The notes beneath the pieces were generated by a model that was given only the letters and a program-made list of their open reading frames with translations, searched no databases and was not told where the DNA came from. Both the position numbers and the translations under genes were made by a program. From Defluviitaleaceae bacterium (lineage in GTDB: Bacteria > Bacillota > Clostridia > Lachnospirales > WQUN01): a stretch of 64,000 nt of DNA. Numbering within the stretch: the first letter of the stretch is position 1; the number at the start of each line of letters is the position of its first letter. Below, piece by piece: positions 36,400 to 45,199 of this stretch. The stretch covers positions 29,969 through 93,968 of the forward strand of contig WQVK01000002.1 in the NCBI GenBank assembly GCA_009784025.1, in the 5' to 3' direction.

Positions 36400-36879
36400 A
36401 TGTTAGAAAACACTACTGCAACTTTAGAGAGTAAAATCCAAGAATGTTTGAGTAGCGAAGTAAAAGAAACAGCATTAAAATTTGTTGATTACTTAAAAAA
36501 TAATCAACTGACAGCATTGCCTGACACCTACGAAAAAAATGCTGTCAAAATTCCTTACGATGGGAAAAATTTATGCAAGATATGGTTTCACCCCAATGAA
36601 ATCCAATTTCATTTTTGGTTCGGTGACTATAGCGGCGATTTTGATGAAAATTTCAAATCAGCCGTTCAAGAATGCGTGAACTTTTGCGATGTTTGTCATG
36701 AGGGGTGTACAGGTTCATTTGATGTTTCGGTTTTTGGAAAAGAACTTAAAAATGTCTGTTCTCAGCACACGATAGCATTTACAAATCCGGACGATAAAAC
36801 GCTGGAATATGTTAAAAAAATGGTGGAGTACAGTAAAAAGATAGTGCCGAATAGCGTGTCAGTTCACGCTAACCATTAG
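36400..36879 (+). CDS. Cysteine-containing small protein, tandem paralogue 1
   Basis: 159 residues, no signal peptide, cytoplasmic. Not recognised. Core seen: LKFVDYLKNN, YDGKNLCKIWF, FHFWFGDYSG, then CVNFCDVCHEGC (four Cys), FGKELKNVCSQ and a closing LEYVKKMVEYSKKIV. The last three features align with the two following proteins. Starts at ATG 36400, three bases behind merR, with AGGAGAGG upstream. Function unknown; thiol, metal or ligand handling is a guess from the Cys cluster and MerR context. Confidence 0.75.
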   Translation: MLENTTATLESKIQECLSSEVKETALKFVDYLKNNQLTALPDTYEKNAVKIPYDGKNLCKIWFHPNEIQFHFWFGDYSGDFDENFKSAVQECVNFCDVCHEGCTGSFDVSVFGKELKNVCSQHTIAFTNPDDKTLEYVKKMVEYSKKIVPNSVSVHANH

Positions 36880-36974
36880 TAGTTTTGTGATGCAATTGAA
36901 ACAGAAAGCGCATTTGCGCACTATGACAAGTTGTGGTGCATGCGTAATTCGTATATAGGAATAGGAGATTCATC

Positions 36975-37475
36975 ATGTCTGAACATATCAACACGCAAAC
37001 TAAAATCAATGACAAATTCAAAAAAGTCCTGAGCGGTGATAAGTTAAAAGTTGCGCAAGACTTTGTGGCACATCTATTTGACATAGGCATGACACCGTTA
37101 AACGATGAAGATGGCAGCGTTCGCTTTGGCTATAAGGGTCAGCTTACTTGTATTATTATTTTCTGGCAAGATTGTTGGATTATCTGCGATGCTCCTGCCA
37201 GCGATTGCGAGGGCTTTCAGGTTGACGATGATTTGAAAGAATTTGCGAAGGCGCACGTCAAGACCTGCAATGTTTTTAAGGGGAATCCCTGCGGTTGCGG
37301 CAACGAACCCGGCAAGGGTTTTATAGTTTTTGGGGAAAATTATGAAAATATCTGTACATCTGAACTTGAATTTTTTGACCCCGGCGCAGAAATATTAGAA
37401 AATGTGAAAAAGCTGATGGACTTATGGGTGCATAAAATTGACAATATAGATGGATATAACAGCCAAGATAGATAG
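36975..37475 (+). CDS. Cysteine-containing small protein, tandem paralogue 2
   Basis: 166 residues. Aligns with the neighbours: VAQDFVAHLFDIG, YKGQLTCIIIFWQDCWIIC, KTCNVFKGNPCGCGNEPG, FGENYENICTSE and ILENVKKLMDLWVHKI. Six or more cysteines. Start ATG 36975 with AATAGGAG. Not recognised beyond this family of three. Confidence 0.75.
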   Translation: MSEHINTQTKINDKFKKVLSGDKLKVAQDFVAHLFDIGMTPLNDEDGSVRFGYKGQLTCIIIFWQDCWIICDAPASDCEGFQVDDDLKEFAKAHVKTCNVFKGNPCGCGNEPGKGFIVFGENYENICTSELEFFDPGAEILENVKKLMDLWVHKIDNIDGYNSQDR

Positions 37476-37502
37476 TGGCTATGTTTTAGGCGGAGAATGA
37501 AC

Positions 37503-37997
37503 ATGTCAATTTACCAAAACCAAAAATCGATTAAGCCAAAGCCCGAAGATGTTGCTGCGGATTTTCTCGACAACAAAAAAACTGAGTTATTTTTGGACAT
37601 TATAGATTTTATTCGAGCGGATAAAATAAATATATCATGGGTGTCCGGAAACTCATGGGGCTTGAATGTTAAAGGCAAGAGAATAGCTTTTTTGAAAATA
37701 TGTAATGGTAATTGGATTTTTCGCCAACAACCCAGACATATGAAGTTTTATAATGAAATGAAAAATGATGACCTGAAAAATTTTGTTTGTAGTTATATTT
37801 GTGCAAAAACTTGTATAGATGGCACTTGTGATGAACACCCGAATATGCCAAAAACAGATTTTAATGCGCCAAATGTTTGCACGTGCTGGCCTTTACGAAT
37901 TTATGATCCTGATAAAGAAGCTTTGGAATACACGAAACAGCTGATTGCATTTAGCAAGAAATATATTTTAAATGAATTGCAAGTAATGAAAGCATAA
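37503..37997 (+). CDS. Cysteine-containing small protein, tandem paralogue 3
   Basis: 164 residues. LFLDIIDFIRADK, VKGKRIAFLKICNGNWIFR, CSYICAKTCIDGTCDE, APNVCTCWPLRIYDP and LEYTKQLIAFSKKYI align with the other two. ATG 37503 has GGAG 7 bases upstream; ATG 37497 is also possible. Ends before a strong bidirectional terminator. Confidence 0.72.
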   Translation: MSIYQNQKSIKPKPEDVAADFLDNKKTELFLDIIDFIRADKINISWVSGNSWGLNVKGKRIAFLKICNGNWIFRQQPRHMKFYNEMKNDDLKNFVCSYICAKTCIDGTCDEHPNMPKTDFNAPNVCTCWPLRIYDPDKEALEYTKQLIAFSKKYILNELQVMKA

Positions 37998-38047
37998 GCA
38001 GAAAATAAGCATTTTCTTCCGGCTTTTGTTTTAGCGTGAAAGTGTAG

Positions 38048-38094
38048 AAAAACCGCCAGGGATGATTCGATTTTCATCGCTGGCGGTTTTTATT
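38048..38094. terminator. Bidirectional intrinsic terminator
   Basis: Arms AAAAACCGCCAG...GATG and CATC...CTGGCGGTTTTTA, with one bulge, between the convergent paralogue 3 and uvrA. A- and T-runs on both flanks. Confidence 0.9.
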
Positions 38095-38096
38095 AT

Positions 38097-40925
38097 TTAC
38101 AGCACATCCTTCAAAAACTTGCCCGTGAAGGATTTTTTGCATTTGGCAACTTCCTCTGGCGTGCCGGTGGTTACTATTTCGCCGCCTGCGCCGCCGCCTT
38201 CTGGGCCTAGGTCTATTATATGGTCTGCGGTTTTTATCACGTCTAGGTTGTGTTCGATTATTACCATGGTGTTACCGCCGTCTGTGAGCATTTGTAGGAT
38301 GCCTATTAGGCGGTGTACGTCTGCGGCGTGTAGGCCAGTGGTGGGTTCATCTAGTACGTATAGAGTTTTGCCGGTGCTGCGGCGGGATAGCTCTGTTGCT
38401 AGTTTTACGCGCTGGGCTTCGCCGCCAGATAGGGTAGTGGAGGATTGGCCAAGCTTGACGTAGCTAAGGCCAACATCGTACAGGGTTTGTAGCTTGTCCC
38501 GCAGGCGTGGCAGGCTTTCGAAGAATGTTAAGGCTTCTTCAACAGTCATGTCTAGCACATCTGCTATGGTTTTGTTTTTGTATTTTACCTCTAGGGTCTC
38601 CCGATTGTAACGTTTGCCGCCGCATACTTCACAAGGGACGTAAACATCTGGCAGGAAATGCATTTCTATCTTTAATATGCCGTCGCCAGCACAGCTTTCG
38701 CAGCGGCCGCCGCGCACATTAAAGCTGAAGCGCCCTTTTTGGTAGCCGCGCACCTTGGCCTCTGGCACTTGTGAGAAAACATCGCGCACCAGGTCGAAAA
38801 GCCCGGTGTAGGTGGCTGGATTAGAGCGTGGGGTGCGGCCTATGGGGCTTTGGTCTATGTTGATGATTTTATCCAGATGCTCTAGGCCTTGTATATCCTT
38901 GTGGCGGCCAGGCTTGATTCTGGCGCGGTTTAGGTCGCGGGACAGGCGCTTGTATAGGATTTCGTTAACCAGTGAGCTTTTGCCGCTGCCGCTTACGCCA
39001 GTTACGCAGGTTAGCACCCCTAAGGGGATGTCCACGGATATGCTTTTTAGATTGTTTTCTGCCGCGCCGGTGATTTTTAGCAGGCGTTTTTTGTCTACCT
39101 TGCGGCGTTCCGCTGGGGTTTCAATTTTCTCGCGGCCGCTAAGGTACATGCCGGTGATACTGGCCTCGCAGTTGACGATATCTTTCACATGGCCTGCGAA
39201 TACGATTTCGCCGCCGTGTACGCCGGCTTTTGGGCCGATATCTACGATAAAATCTGACGCCAGCATGGTGTCTGAATCATGCTCTACCACTATCAAGGTG
39301 TTGCCTATGTCTGTGAGATGGCGAAGTGTTTTTAGCAGGCGGTCGTTGTCCCGCTGGTGCAGGCCGATGCTGGGCTCGTCTAGAATGTAGACCACCCCAA
39401 CCAGGCCGCTGCCTATTTGTGTGGCAAGGCGGATGCGCTGGGCTTCTCCGCCAGAAAGCGAGCCTGCGGCGCGGCCAAGGGTGAGGTAGTCTAGCCCAAC
39501 ATCCATTAAAAAGCCCGTGCGGGCATGGATTTCTTTAAGGATTGGGTCTGCGATTATTAGCTGGGTTTTGGTTAGTTTTAGCTTGGCAAAGAACTGCTGC
39601 ACGCCAGATATTGTCATCTGCGTGACCTGGGAGATAGACTGCTCTCCCACGGTTACTGCCAAGATTTCGGGTTTTAGGCGCTGGCCGTTGCATGCCGGGC
39701 AGGTGATGCTGGTCATGAGGCTTTCAAATTCTTGCCGGGAGGATAGGGAGGCGGTTTCCTTGTAACGCCGCCAAAGGGTGCCCATTACGCCTTCGAAGAT
39801 ATGGGGGTAGGTACGCAGGCGGCCGTCTTGCCCTACAAAGGTCACGTTTATGCGCTTGCTGTTGCCGTTCATGATAATATCCTTGGCAGAATCATCTAAA
39901 TCTTCATATGGGGTGCTTAGGCTGAAGCCATGCTCGTAGCTTAGTGATTCGAACAGGGAATGGCTGAAGCTATTGTCGGTTTTAATGGAATTGAAGCCCG
40001 GTGCGGCTATTGCGCCTTCGTTTAGGCTTAGGCGTGGGTTGGGTACTACCATTTCTGGGTCGAAAATCAGTTTCATGCCAAGGCCAGAGCAATCTGGGCA
40101 TGCGCCGGATGGATTGTTGAACGAAAACATGCGCGGCTCTACTTCAGATAGATTAACGCCGCAATCTACGCAGGAAAAATGCTGGCTAAAGGTGATATCT
40201 TTACCGCCGGCATCTACCAAAACAAGGCCGCCGCTTAATGCCATGGCCGCCTCTATAGATTCCGATAATCTCTTCTGTATGCCTTCCCGCGCCACTAGGC
40301 GGTCGATTACAATTTCTATGGTATGTTTTTTCTTTTTGTCCAGCTCTCTTGGTTCGCCTAAATCCAGCACTTCGCCGTCTATACGCGCCCGTACGTAGCC
40401 GTTGCGTTTTGCATCCTCAATCAGCTTCACATGTTCGCCCTTGCGGTCGCGCACCACTGGGGCAAGAATCTGCAGCCTTGTGCCTTCTTCCAGGGTTAGC
40501 ACCTGGTCCACAATCTGGTCTATGGTCTGCCTTTCCACCACTTTGCCGCATTTTGGGCAATGGGGCGTGCCTACCCTGGCAAAAAGCAGCCGCAGATAGT
40601 CGTAAATCTCTGTGACCGTGCCAACCGTAGACCTTGGGTTTTGGCTGGTGGTCTTTTGGTCTATGGAAATGGCCGGGCTAAGCCCCTCTATAAAGTCCAC
40701 ATCGGGCTTTTCCATCTGCCCCAAGAACTGCCTTGCATAGGCAGAAAGCGACTCTACATAACGCCGTTGCCCCTCTGCATAGATAGTATCAAAAGCCAGC
40801 GAAGTTTTGCCACTGCCGCTAACCCCTGTAAACACAACCAGCTGATTGCGCGGTATCTCTAAATCTACATTCTTTAAATTATTATCCCTTGCACCCTTAA
40901 TTTTAATCAAATTAGTACCAAGCAT
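38097..40925 (-). CDS. uvrA: Excinuclease ABC subunit A
   Basis: Damage-sensing ATPase of nucleotide excision repair. 942 residues, full length. Two ABC modules: [17 protein letters not shown] and [16 protein letters not shown] (Walker A), signatures [15 protein letters not shown] and [15 protein letters not shown], zinc fingers CPKCGK and [19 protein letters not shown] with CEVCGG. Start ATG 40925 with GGGAG upstream. uvrB and uvrC are not adjacent. Confidence 0.98.
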   Translation of the reverse strand: MLGTNLIKIKGARDNNLKNVDLEIPRNQLVVFTGVSGSGKTSLAFDTIYAEGQRRYVESLSAYARQFLGQMEKPDVDFIEGLSPAISIDQKTTSQNPRSTVGTVTEIYDYLRLLFARVGTPHCPKCGKVVERQTIDQIVDQVLTLEEGTRLQILAPVVRDRKGEHVKLIEDAKRNGYVRARIDGEVLDLGEPRELDKKKKHTIEIVIDRLVAREGIQKRLSESIEAAMALSGGLVLVDAGGKDITFSQHFSCVDCGVNLSEVEPRMFSFNNPSGACPDCSGLGMKLIFDPEMVVPNPRLSLNEGAIAAPGFNSIKTDNSFSHSLFESLSYEHGFSLSTPYEDLDDSAKDIIMNGNSKRINVTFVGQDGRLRTYPHIFEGVMGTLWRRYKETASLSSRQEFESLMTSITCPACNGQRLKPEILAVTVGEQSISQVTQMTISGVQQFFAKLKLTKTQLIIADPILKEIHARTGFLMDVGLDYLTLGRAAGSLSGGEAQRIRLATQIGSGLVGVVYILDEPSIGLHQRDNDRLLKTLRHLTDIGNTLIVVEHDSDTMLASDFIVDIGPKAGVHGGEIVFAGHVKDIVNCEASITGMYLSGREKIETPAERRKVDKKRLLKITGAAENNLKSISVDIPLGVLTCVTGVSGSGKSSLVNEILYKRLSRDLNRARIKPGRHKDIQGLEHLDKIINIDQSPIGRTPRSNPATYTGLFDLVRDVFSQVPEAKVRGYQKGRFSFNVRGGRCESCAGDGILKIEMHFLPDVYVPCEVCGGKRYNRETLEVKYKNKTIADVLDMTVEEALTFFESLPRLRDKLQTLYDVGLSYVKLGQSSTTLSGGEAQRVKLATELSRRSTGKTLYVLDEPTTGLHAADVHRLIGILQMLTDGGNTMVIIEHNLDVIKTADHIIDLGPEGGGAGGEIVTTGTPEEVAKCKKSFTGKFLKDVL

Positions 40926-41002
40926 CAAAAAAACTCCCTTCATGATAACGGGAGTGTACTACAAAAAAAGAAATAGAACAAGTGTTCTGTGGAATAATGA
41001 AA

Positions 41003-41362
41003 AAACTGCCAAATGCCTTGATCTGGATGCGGCGCCGGCCGGCCTCTGGCACCTCCAAAAATTTCCACAAGGTTTGTTTCGCGTTGCCAGGTTTCTTCCA
41101 GGCTGCATTTGAGAAAAGTTTAGTTTATCAAAAACTGTAAAAGTGGTACCGTATGGTACCATAATTAGGGCAAAATGGTACCGTATGGTACCATTTTTGA
41201 GGCAAAAAACCATAAAAACGAACTTGCGGCAGCAAAAAAAGCCAGTAATTAAGCCGTTTTTGAAAAATCAAAGTTTTTTGGTAAAACTTTAGTCTTTTGA
41301 GAATGCAACCTGGAAGAAATCAGGCGACGCGAAACGAACCCTGTGAAGCCCCTGGCGGTATT
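41003..41362. mobile_element. Composite repeat element E2: R1 - GGTACC palindrome - inverted R1
   Basis: Fills the gap between uvrA and the DUF4340 gene. Left end AAACTGCCAAATGCC, right end GAAGCCCCTGGCGGTATT. Four GGTACC sites at 41145, 41155, 41177 and 41187, paired by GTAT. Each R1 arm carries an R2 insert: CAGGTTTCTTCCAGG on the left and CCTGGAAGAAATCAGG on the right, reverse complements of each other. The right end touches the stop codon of the DUF4340 gene. No ORF. Confidence 0.75.
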
Positions 41363-42791
41363 AATTAACGGCCTGGAAGAAGCTATCCAGCCTAAGCCGG
41401 CTAGTTACGAACCAAGGGTCTTCGCCGTCTACGGAGATTGCGTAGAAGTTGGGGTCGTAGTTGAAGAATGTTAGGGTTTGGGTTAGGTTTTCGGTTTTGT
41501 GGAATGTTATGGCGAAGGCTGGGGTGGAGTCTGGGGTGAAGGGTTGGATTTCGTTGTCTGCGCTTATGCCAATTAGGTAGATGTATAGACTGCGGAAATG
41601 GTCTGGGTCGGTGGGCTGGCCGTTTATGGTGGGTGAGATTTCGAAGGATTCTGGTTCGCCATGGTTTATGGCCATTTCAATGTTGCGAACGGGGTCTGTA
41701 GATGTGATGGTTATTTCCAGTACGTCTAGGATGTTGTGAAGGGCTATGTGGCGGTCTATTATGGTAAAAAGGCGAATGTTTTCTGCAGCTGCGGCGGGCT
41801 GGTGCGGGGCGACGAAAACATGTGGCCGGTCGTGGAATTTCATGTAAATATAAGGCACGCCGTCTTGAAGAAAGGTATCGCCAAAAAGCAAGGTGGCCTC
41901 CAGCCCCAACGAATGGATTTCAAGCTCTGTGGCTGGGTTGGCCAGGCCAAAGGGGATAAGGTCTACAGGCGCGATGGCGGCTACTTCCCCAAGCTCTAGG
42001 AATGTTAGGGGGTCTAGCAGTTCTGTAAGCAAATTGGGGTGATGCAATGGGCGCATGGGGATTGGCTGGCGCATTGTAAGCACGCCGTGTTCTGAAATTG
42101 GCATGAATTCTGCAAAAGCCTCCATGCCCACAGCTTCTTCCATGCCCAGCTCGATTGTGGGCTGCCCATAGCGGGAAATACGCAGATAATGCAGGTCAAA
42201 TGTGAAAAAAGGCAGCCTGCGGCAAAGGCTTTCTTCCAAGGTAAAGCCAATATGCTGCAACAAATGGTTGTGAACCAGGTAAATTGCGGGGCTGCCATCT
42301 ATCATCACATGAGTATGGCGCAAATCTAGCGATTGCTCGCCAATATGAATGCGCATGACGCTGCCATCTGAGAAGGTGGATGTTATGAAGGTGCTTTCAG
42401 TAGTAAGGCCAAAATCTGCCAGGTTTACTTCGCTTGCATTTTCAAATAGCTGCGAAGACGCATTAAGCGCCCATGCAGGGCGGGTTTTGTCGCGCATGGC
42501 CTGCTGGTTTAGCACAAAATCTGGGTGGGCTTCCCATTGCCAGGTTATTTCCCCGCCGCTGCCCGGGTATGGTATGATTGTGTAAGATTCGCCGCCGCGG
42601 GTAAAGGTCACGTTTGTAAGTTCTGTCTCTTGCCCAGAGATTAACACTAGGCTTGGGGGGATGGTAATCTCATCGCCAGGGGGTGGGCTGTATGGCTCTT
42701 GCCTTTGCTGCCATATATAAGCGCCGCCAAGGCCTGCAATCATGGCAATTATTACGCTTAGGGAGATTATACGTTTTTGGTTTTTGCTCAT
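41361..42791 (-). CDS. DUF4340 domain protein, membrane-anchored
   Basis: 476 residues. N-terminal membrane segment ISLSVIIAMIAGLGGAYIW (about 9-27), then a long extracytoplasmic region with repeated beta elements and LFENASEVNLADFGLTT, the 'leave-residue and align to Asp/Gly' repeat of DUF4340. Family members go with ABC-type gliding/auxiliary transporters; no ABC genes adjoin here. Start ATG 42791 with a GAGGTG-type site. Divergent from the CotH pair. Confidence 0.8.
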   Translation of the reverse strand: MSKNQKRIISLSVIIAMIAGLGGAYIWQQRQEPYSPPPGDEITIPPSLVLISGQETELTNVTFTRGGESYTIIPYPGSGGEITWQWEAHPDFVLNQQAMRDKTRPAWALNASSQLFENASEVNLADFGLTTESTFITSTFSDGSVMRIHIGEQSLDLRHTHVMIDGSPAIYLVHNHLLQHIGFTLEESLCRRLPFFTFDLHYLRISRYGQPTIELGMEEAVGMEAFAEFMPISEHGVLTMRQPIPMRPLHHPNLLTELLDPLTFLELGEVAAIAPVDLIPFGLANPATELEIHSLGLEATLLFGDTFLQDGVPYIYMKFHDRPHVFVAPHQPAAAAENIRLFTIIDRHIALHNILDVLEITITSTDPVRNIEMAINHGEPESFEISPTINGQPTDPDHFRSLYIYLIGISADNEIQPFTPDSTPAFAITFHKTENLTQTLTFFNYDPNFYAISVDGEDPWFVTSRLRLDSFFQAVN

Positions 42792-42850
42792 TTTTCACCT
42801 CAGGTGGTTTTTCTATATAATACCTCACGACAAAATCTTAGACAATATGC

Positions 42851-42879
42851 TTGTTAAATTCTTACGGTTAGGTTATATT
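42851..42879 (+). promoter_or_regulatory. Probable promoter of the first CotH gene
   Basis: TTGTTA (42851-42856) and TATATT (42874-42879) with a 17-base spacer, 28 bases ahead of the ATG at 42907. Confidence 0.5.
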
Positions 42880-42906
42880 TGCTATTGGTAAAGGAAGGTG
42901 TTTACA

Positions 42907-44958
42907 ATGCTAAGTAGCAGGAATAGATTAGCCGTAGCCGTGGCGGTTTTAACGATACTAGCGGCATTATTTGTTTTCCCGATGGTTGCCCGTGGGGAAG
43001 AACCCACAGAAGGCGTACCTAGGCCGGTTTTTTCACATGAGGCCGGTTTTTTTACAGAAAATTTTAACTTAACAATAACCGCCCCAGAAGGCTATACAAT
43101 CCGCTTCACAACCGACGGCAGCGTGCCCACGGCCAGTTCTCAGCTTTACACCAGGCCAGTAGCCATAAACTCTCCGGTGTTAAATTCAAGAAACAGCCCA
43201 ATGTCTACCTCTGCCATCGGCCGCTCCTATGAAGGAGGCTGGCATACAAATTTTGTGCCAAACAACTATTATAATGGCATGGTAGTGCGTGCCCGGGCAT
43301 TTGATTCAAATGGAAATTATTCTGAAACTGTTACAAGCTCGTTTTTTGTACAAAGCGGCGGACGGGGCAGCTTTAGCACCCGGGTTATATCCATAGCCGT
43401 AGAGCCACAGCATTTTATCCACCAGACCCAGGGCATATACCGCAATTGGGATAGAACTGCATGGGCAAGCCAATCTGATGTATGCAGCGAAGACGGGCCA
43501 AGGCAAGTGGTTAATTTTGAAATGTTCTACCCAGACGGCCAGCTAATGTTTAGCCAATATGCCAGTGCATGGGTGTTTGGCAACTGGTCTAGGCGGCACC
43601 CAAAAAGGTCGTTGCGCTTTAATTTTAACCAGGGTTCTGGCGATGTGATGGGCATGTATTATATGATCCCCGAAACAAGGCGAAATTTCTATGACCCACT
43701 TACCACCATAGGCAATTTCCGGCATATTAACGCCCGTGTAACAGACCGCAACAGGACAGGAATGCGCGATTCTGTGGTAGCTTTTATGGCCGAGCCACTA
43801 CGCCCCACTATTCAGAACTCCACATATGGGGCATTGTTTGTAAATGGTGAGTTTTGGGGCATGTATTGCCTGCGCGCCCATAGGAATGAGTATTTGATAG
43901 GCGAACTTTACGGCATACGCCGCAGATATATAGAAATATCCGACGTGGCCCGCCAGCAGATATATGAGCCGCTTATCCACGGCAGAAATATGGCCTTGCA
44001 GGAAAATTTCGACAATTTCGCCGCATATGTAGATGTGGATAATTTTATAGATTACATCATACTAGGCATTCATTTTGACAACTGGGATTGGGTTAGCAAT
44101 AACTTTGAATTCTGGCGAACTACAGAGATAATCCCAGATGTGCATGGCGGCGATGGCCGCTGGCGCTTTATAGTGCAGGATTTTGACGAGGCTATCAACC
44201 ATGCCAGCAACGATATGATGCGCTTTTTTACCACTTCGTCAGATTCAAGGCAGAATGTTCCAACCTTGCCTTGGAATTTTGGCTCGCAACAGCTGCGCCC
44301 CAGCTGGGCCACAGAAATATTCCGCAGGCTTTTTGCCAACGAGGAATTTAGAAACACCTTTGCGGCAAGATATTCTACCTACATGGGTACGGCCTTCCAC
44401 CCAGATATGGCCAACGCAATAATAGACAAAATGGTGGCCGAAAGGCTACCGCATGTTGGGGCAGACCTGTTCCGCTGGAGATATCTTGGCGCGGGCAGCC
44501 CCACAAATGGCATACCCAGATGGGAAGGTAATGTTGACGGTATGCGCGATGTGCTGCTAAGGCGTTCTGGTTATTCTTTGCGCCATGTAAGGGATTATTT
44601 TAACGGCGCGCATAATTCTAATTTAAACCTTCGCCTAGATACCTCTGGCTTTGCCAATATCACATGGCGCACAGATTACACAAGGGGCTGGTTTGATATC
44701 TCTGGCGCGCAAATTCGCCCAGATTTATTTGAAAGGCATGGCCAGCACGGCTTCACCACCGGCAATTTTAGTGCAAATTATATCCGCCAACTGCCGATCA
44801 CTGTAACCGCCCACCCGCTGGAGGGCTATCGGTTCTCGCATTTTAGGGTAGAGGGCGGCAATATTAGCAACAATAATGTTAGCCAAAACCCGATGGTGGT
44901 TACACCGCCGTCTGGCAGTGGGAATATAACTGTTACGGCGGTGTTTGTGGGGAATTAA
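42907..44958 (+). CDS. Secreted CotH-kinase-domain protein (shorter copy)
   Basis: 683 residues: signal peptide (LAVAVAVLTILAALFVFPMVARG), a chitobiase/hexosaminidase C-terminal-like beta domain (about 40-105; PEGYTIRFTTDGSVPTASS), a CotH domain (about 150-550) with WVFGNWSRRHPKRSLRFNF, RTGMRDSVVAFMAEPLRP, FVNGEFWGMYCLRAHRNEYL and RWRFIVQDFDEAINHASND (metal/ATP site region), and a C-terminal beta repeat. CotH proteins are atypical protein kinases; secreted ones are of unknown target. ATG 42907 follows AAGGAAGG. Tandem paralogue of the next gene. Confidence 0.88.
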   Translation: MLSSRNRLAVAVAVLTILAALFVFPMVARGEEPTEGVPRPVFSHEAGFFTENFNLTITAPEGYTIRFTTDGSVPTASSQLYTRPVAINSPVLNSRNSPMSTSAIGRSYEGGWHTNFVPNNYYNGMVVRARAFDSNGNYSETVTSSFFVQSGGRGSFSTRVISIAVEPQHFIHQTQGIYRNWDRTAWASQSDVCSEDGPRQVVNFEMFYPDGQLMFSQYASAWVFGNWSRRHPKRSLRFNFNQGSGDVMGMYYMIPETRRNFYDPLTTIGNFRHINARVTDRNRTGMRDSVVAFMAEPLRPTIQNSTYGALFVNGEFWGMYCLRAHRNEYLIGELYGIRRRYIEISDVARQQIYEPLIHGRNMALQENFDNFAAYVDVDNFIDYIILGIHFDNWDWVSNNFEFWRTTEIIPDVHGGDGRWRFIVQDFDEAINHASNDMMRFFTTSSDSRQNVPTLPWNFGSQQLRPSWATEIFRRLFANEEFRNTFAARYSTYMGTAFHPDMANAIIDKMVAERLPHVGADLFRWRYLGAGSPTNGIPRWEGNVDGMRDVLLRRSGYSLRHVRDYFNGAHNSNLNLRLDTSGFANITWRTDYTRGWFDISGAQIRPDLFERHGQHGFTTGNFSANYIRQLPITVTAHPLEGYRFSHFRVEGGNISNNNVSQNPMVVTPPSGSGNITVTAVFVGN

Positions 44959-44967
44959 TATTTTTGC

Positions 44968-45014
44968 CCAATTCAGTTGGTCGGAAAATCCGACCAACTG
45001 AATTGGGTTTTTTT
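44968..45014. terminator. P1 palindrome extended into a terminator
   Basis: Arms CCCAATTCAGTTGGTCGGA and TCCGACCAACTGAATTGGG around AAA, followed by TTTTTTT, ten bases after the first CotH gene. Confidence 0.9.
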
Positions 45015-45199
45015 ATAGAAAATTTGCCACAGAATATTTTAATGAAACGTAGGAAATTGCGAATTATAAGTATTTTTTGGCAAAATTGCCAAATTTCCAA
45101 CAAACTTTCAGAAAATACTTGTGGAATTCATCTAAATGGATTAAAGTTAACAAGACGAAAACCTACCCTGGTTGAGGGGCAAAAGAGGAGAGGATTTAA

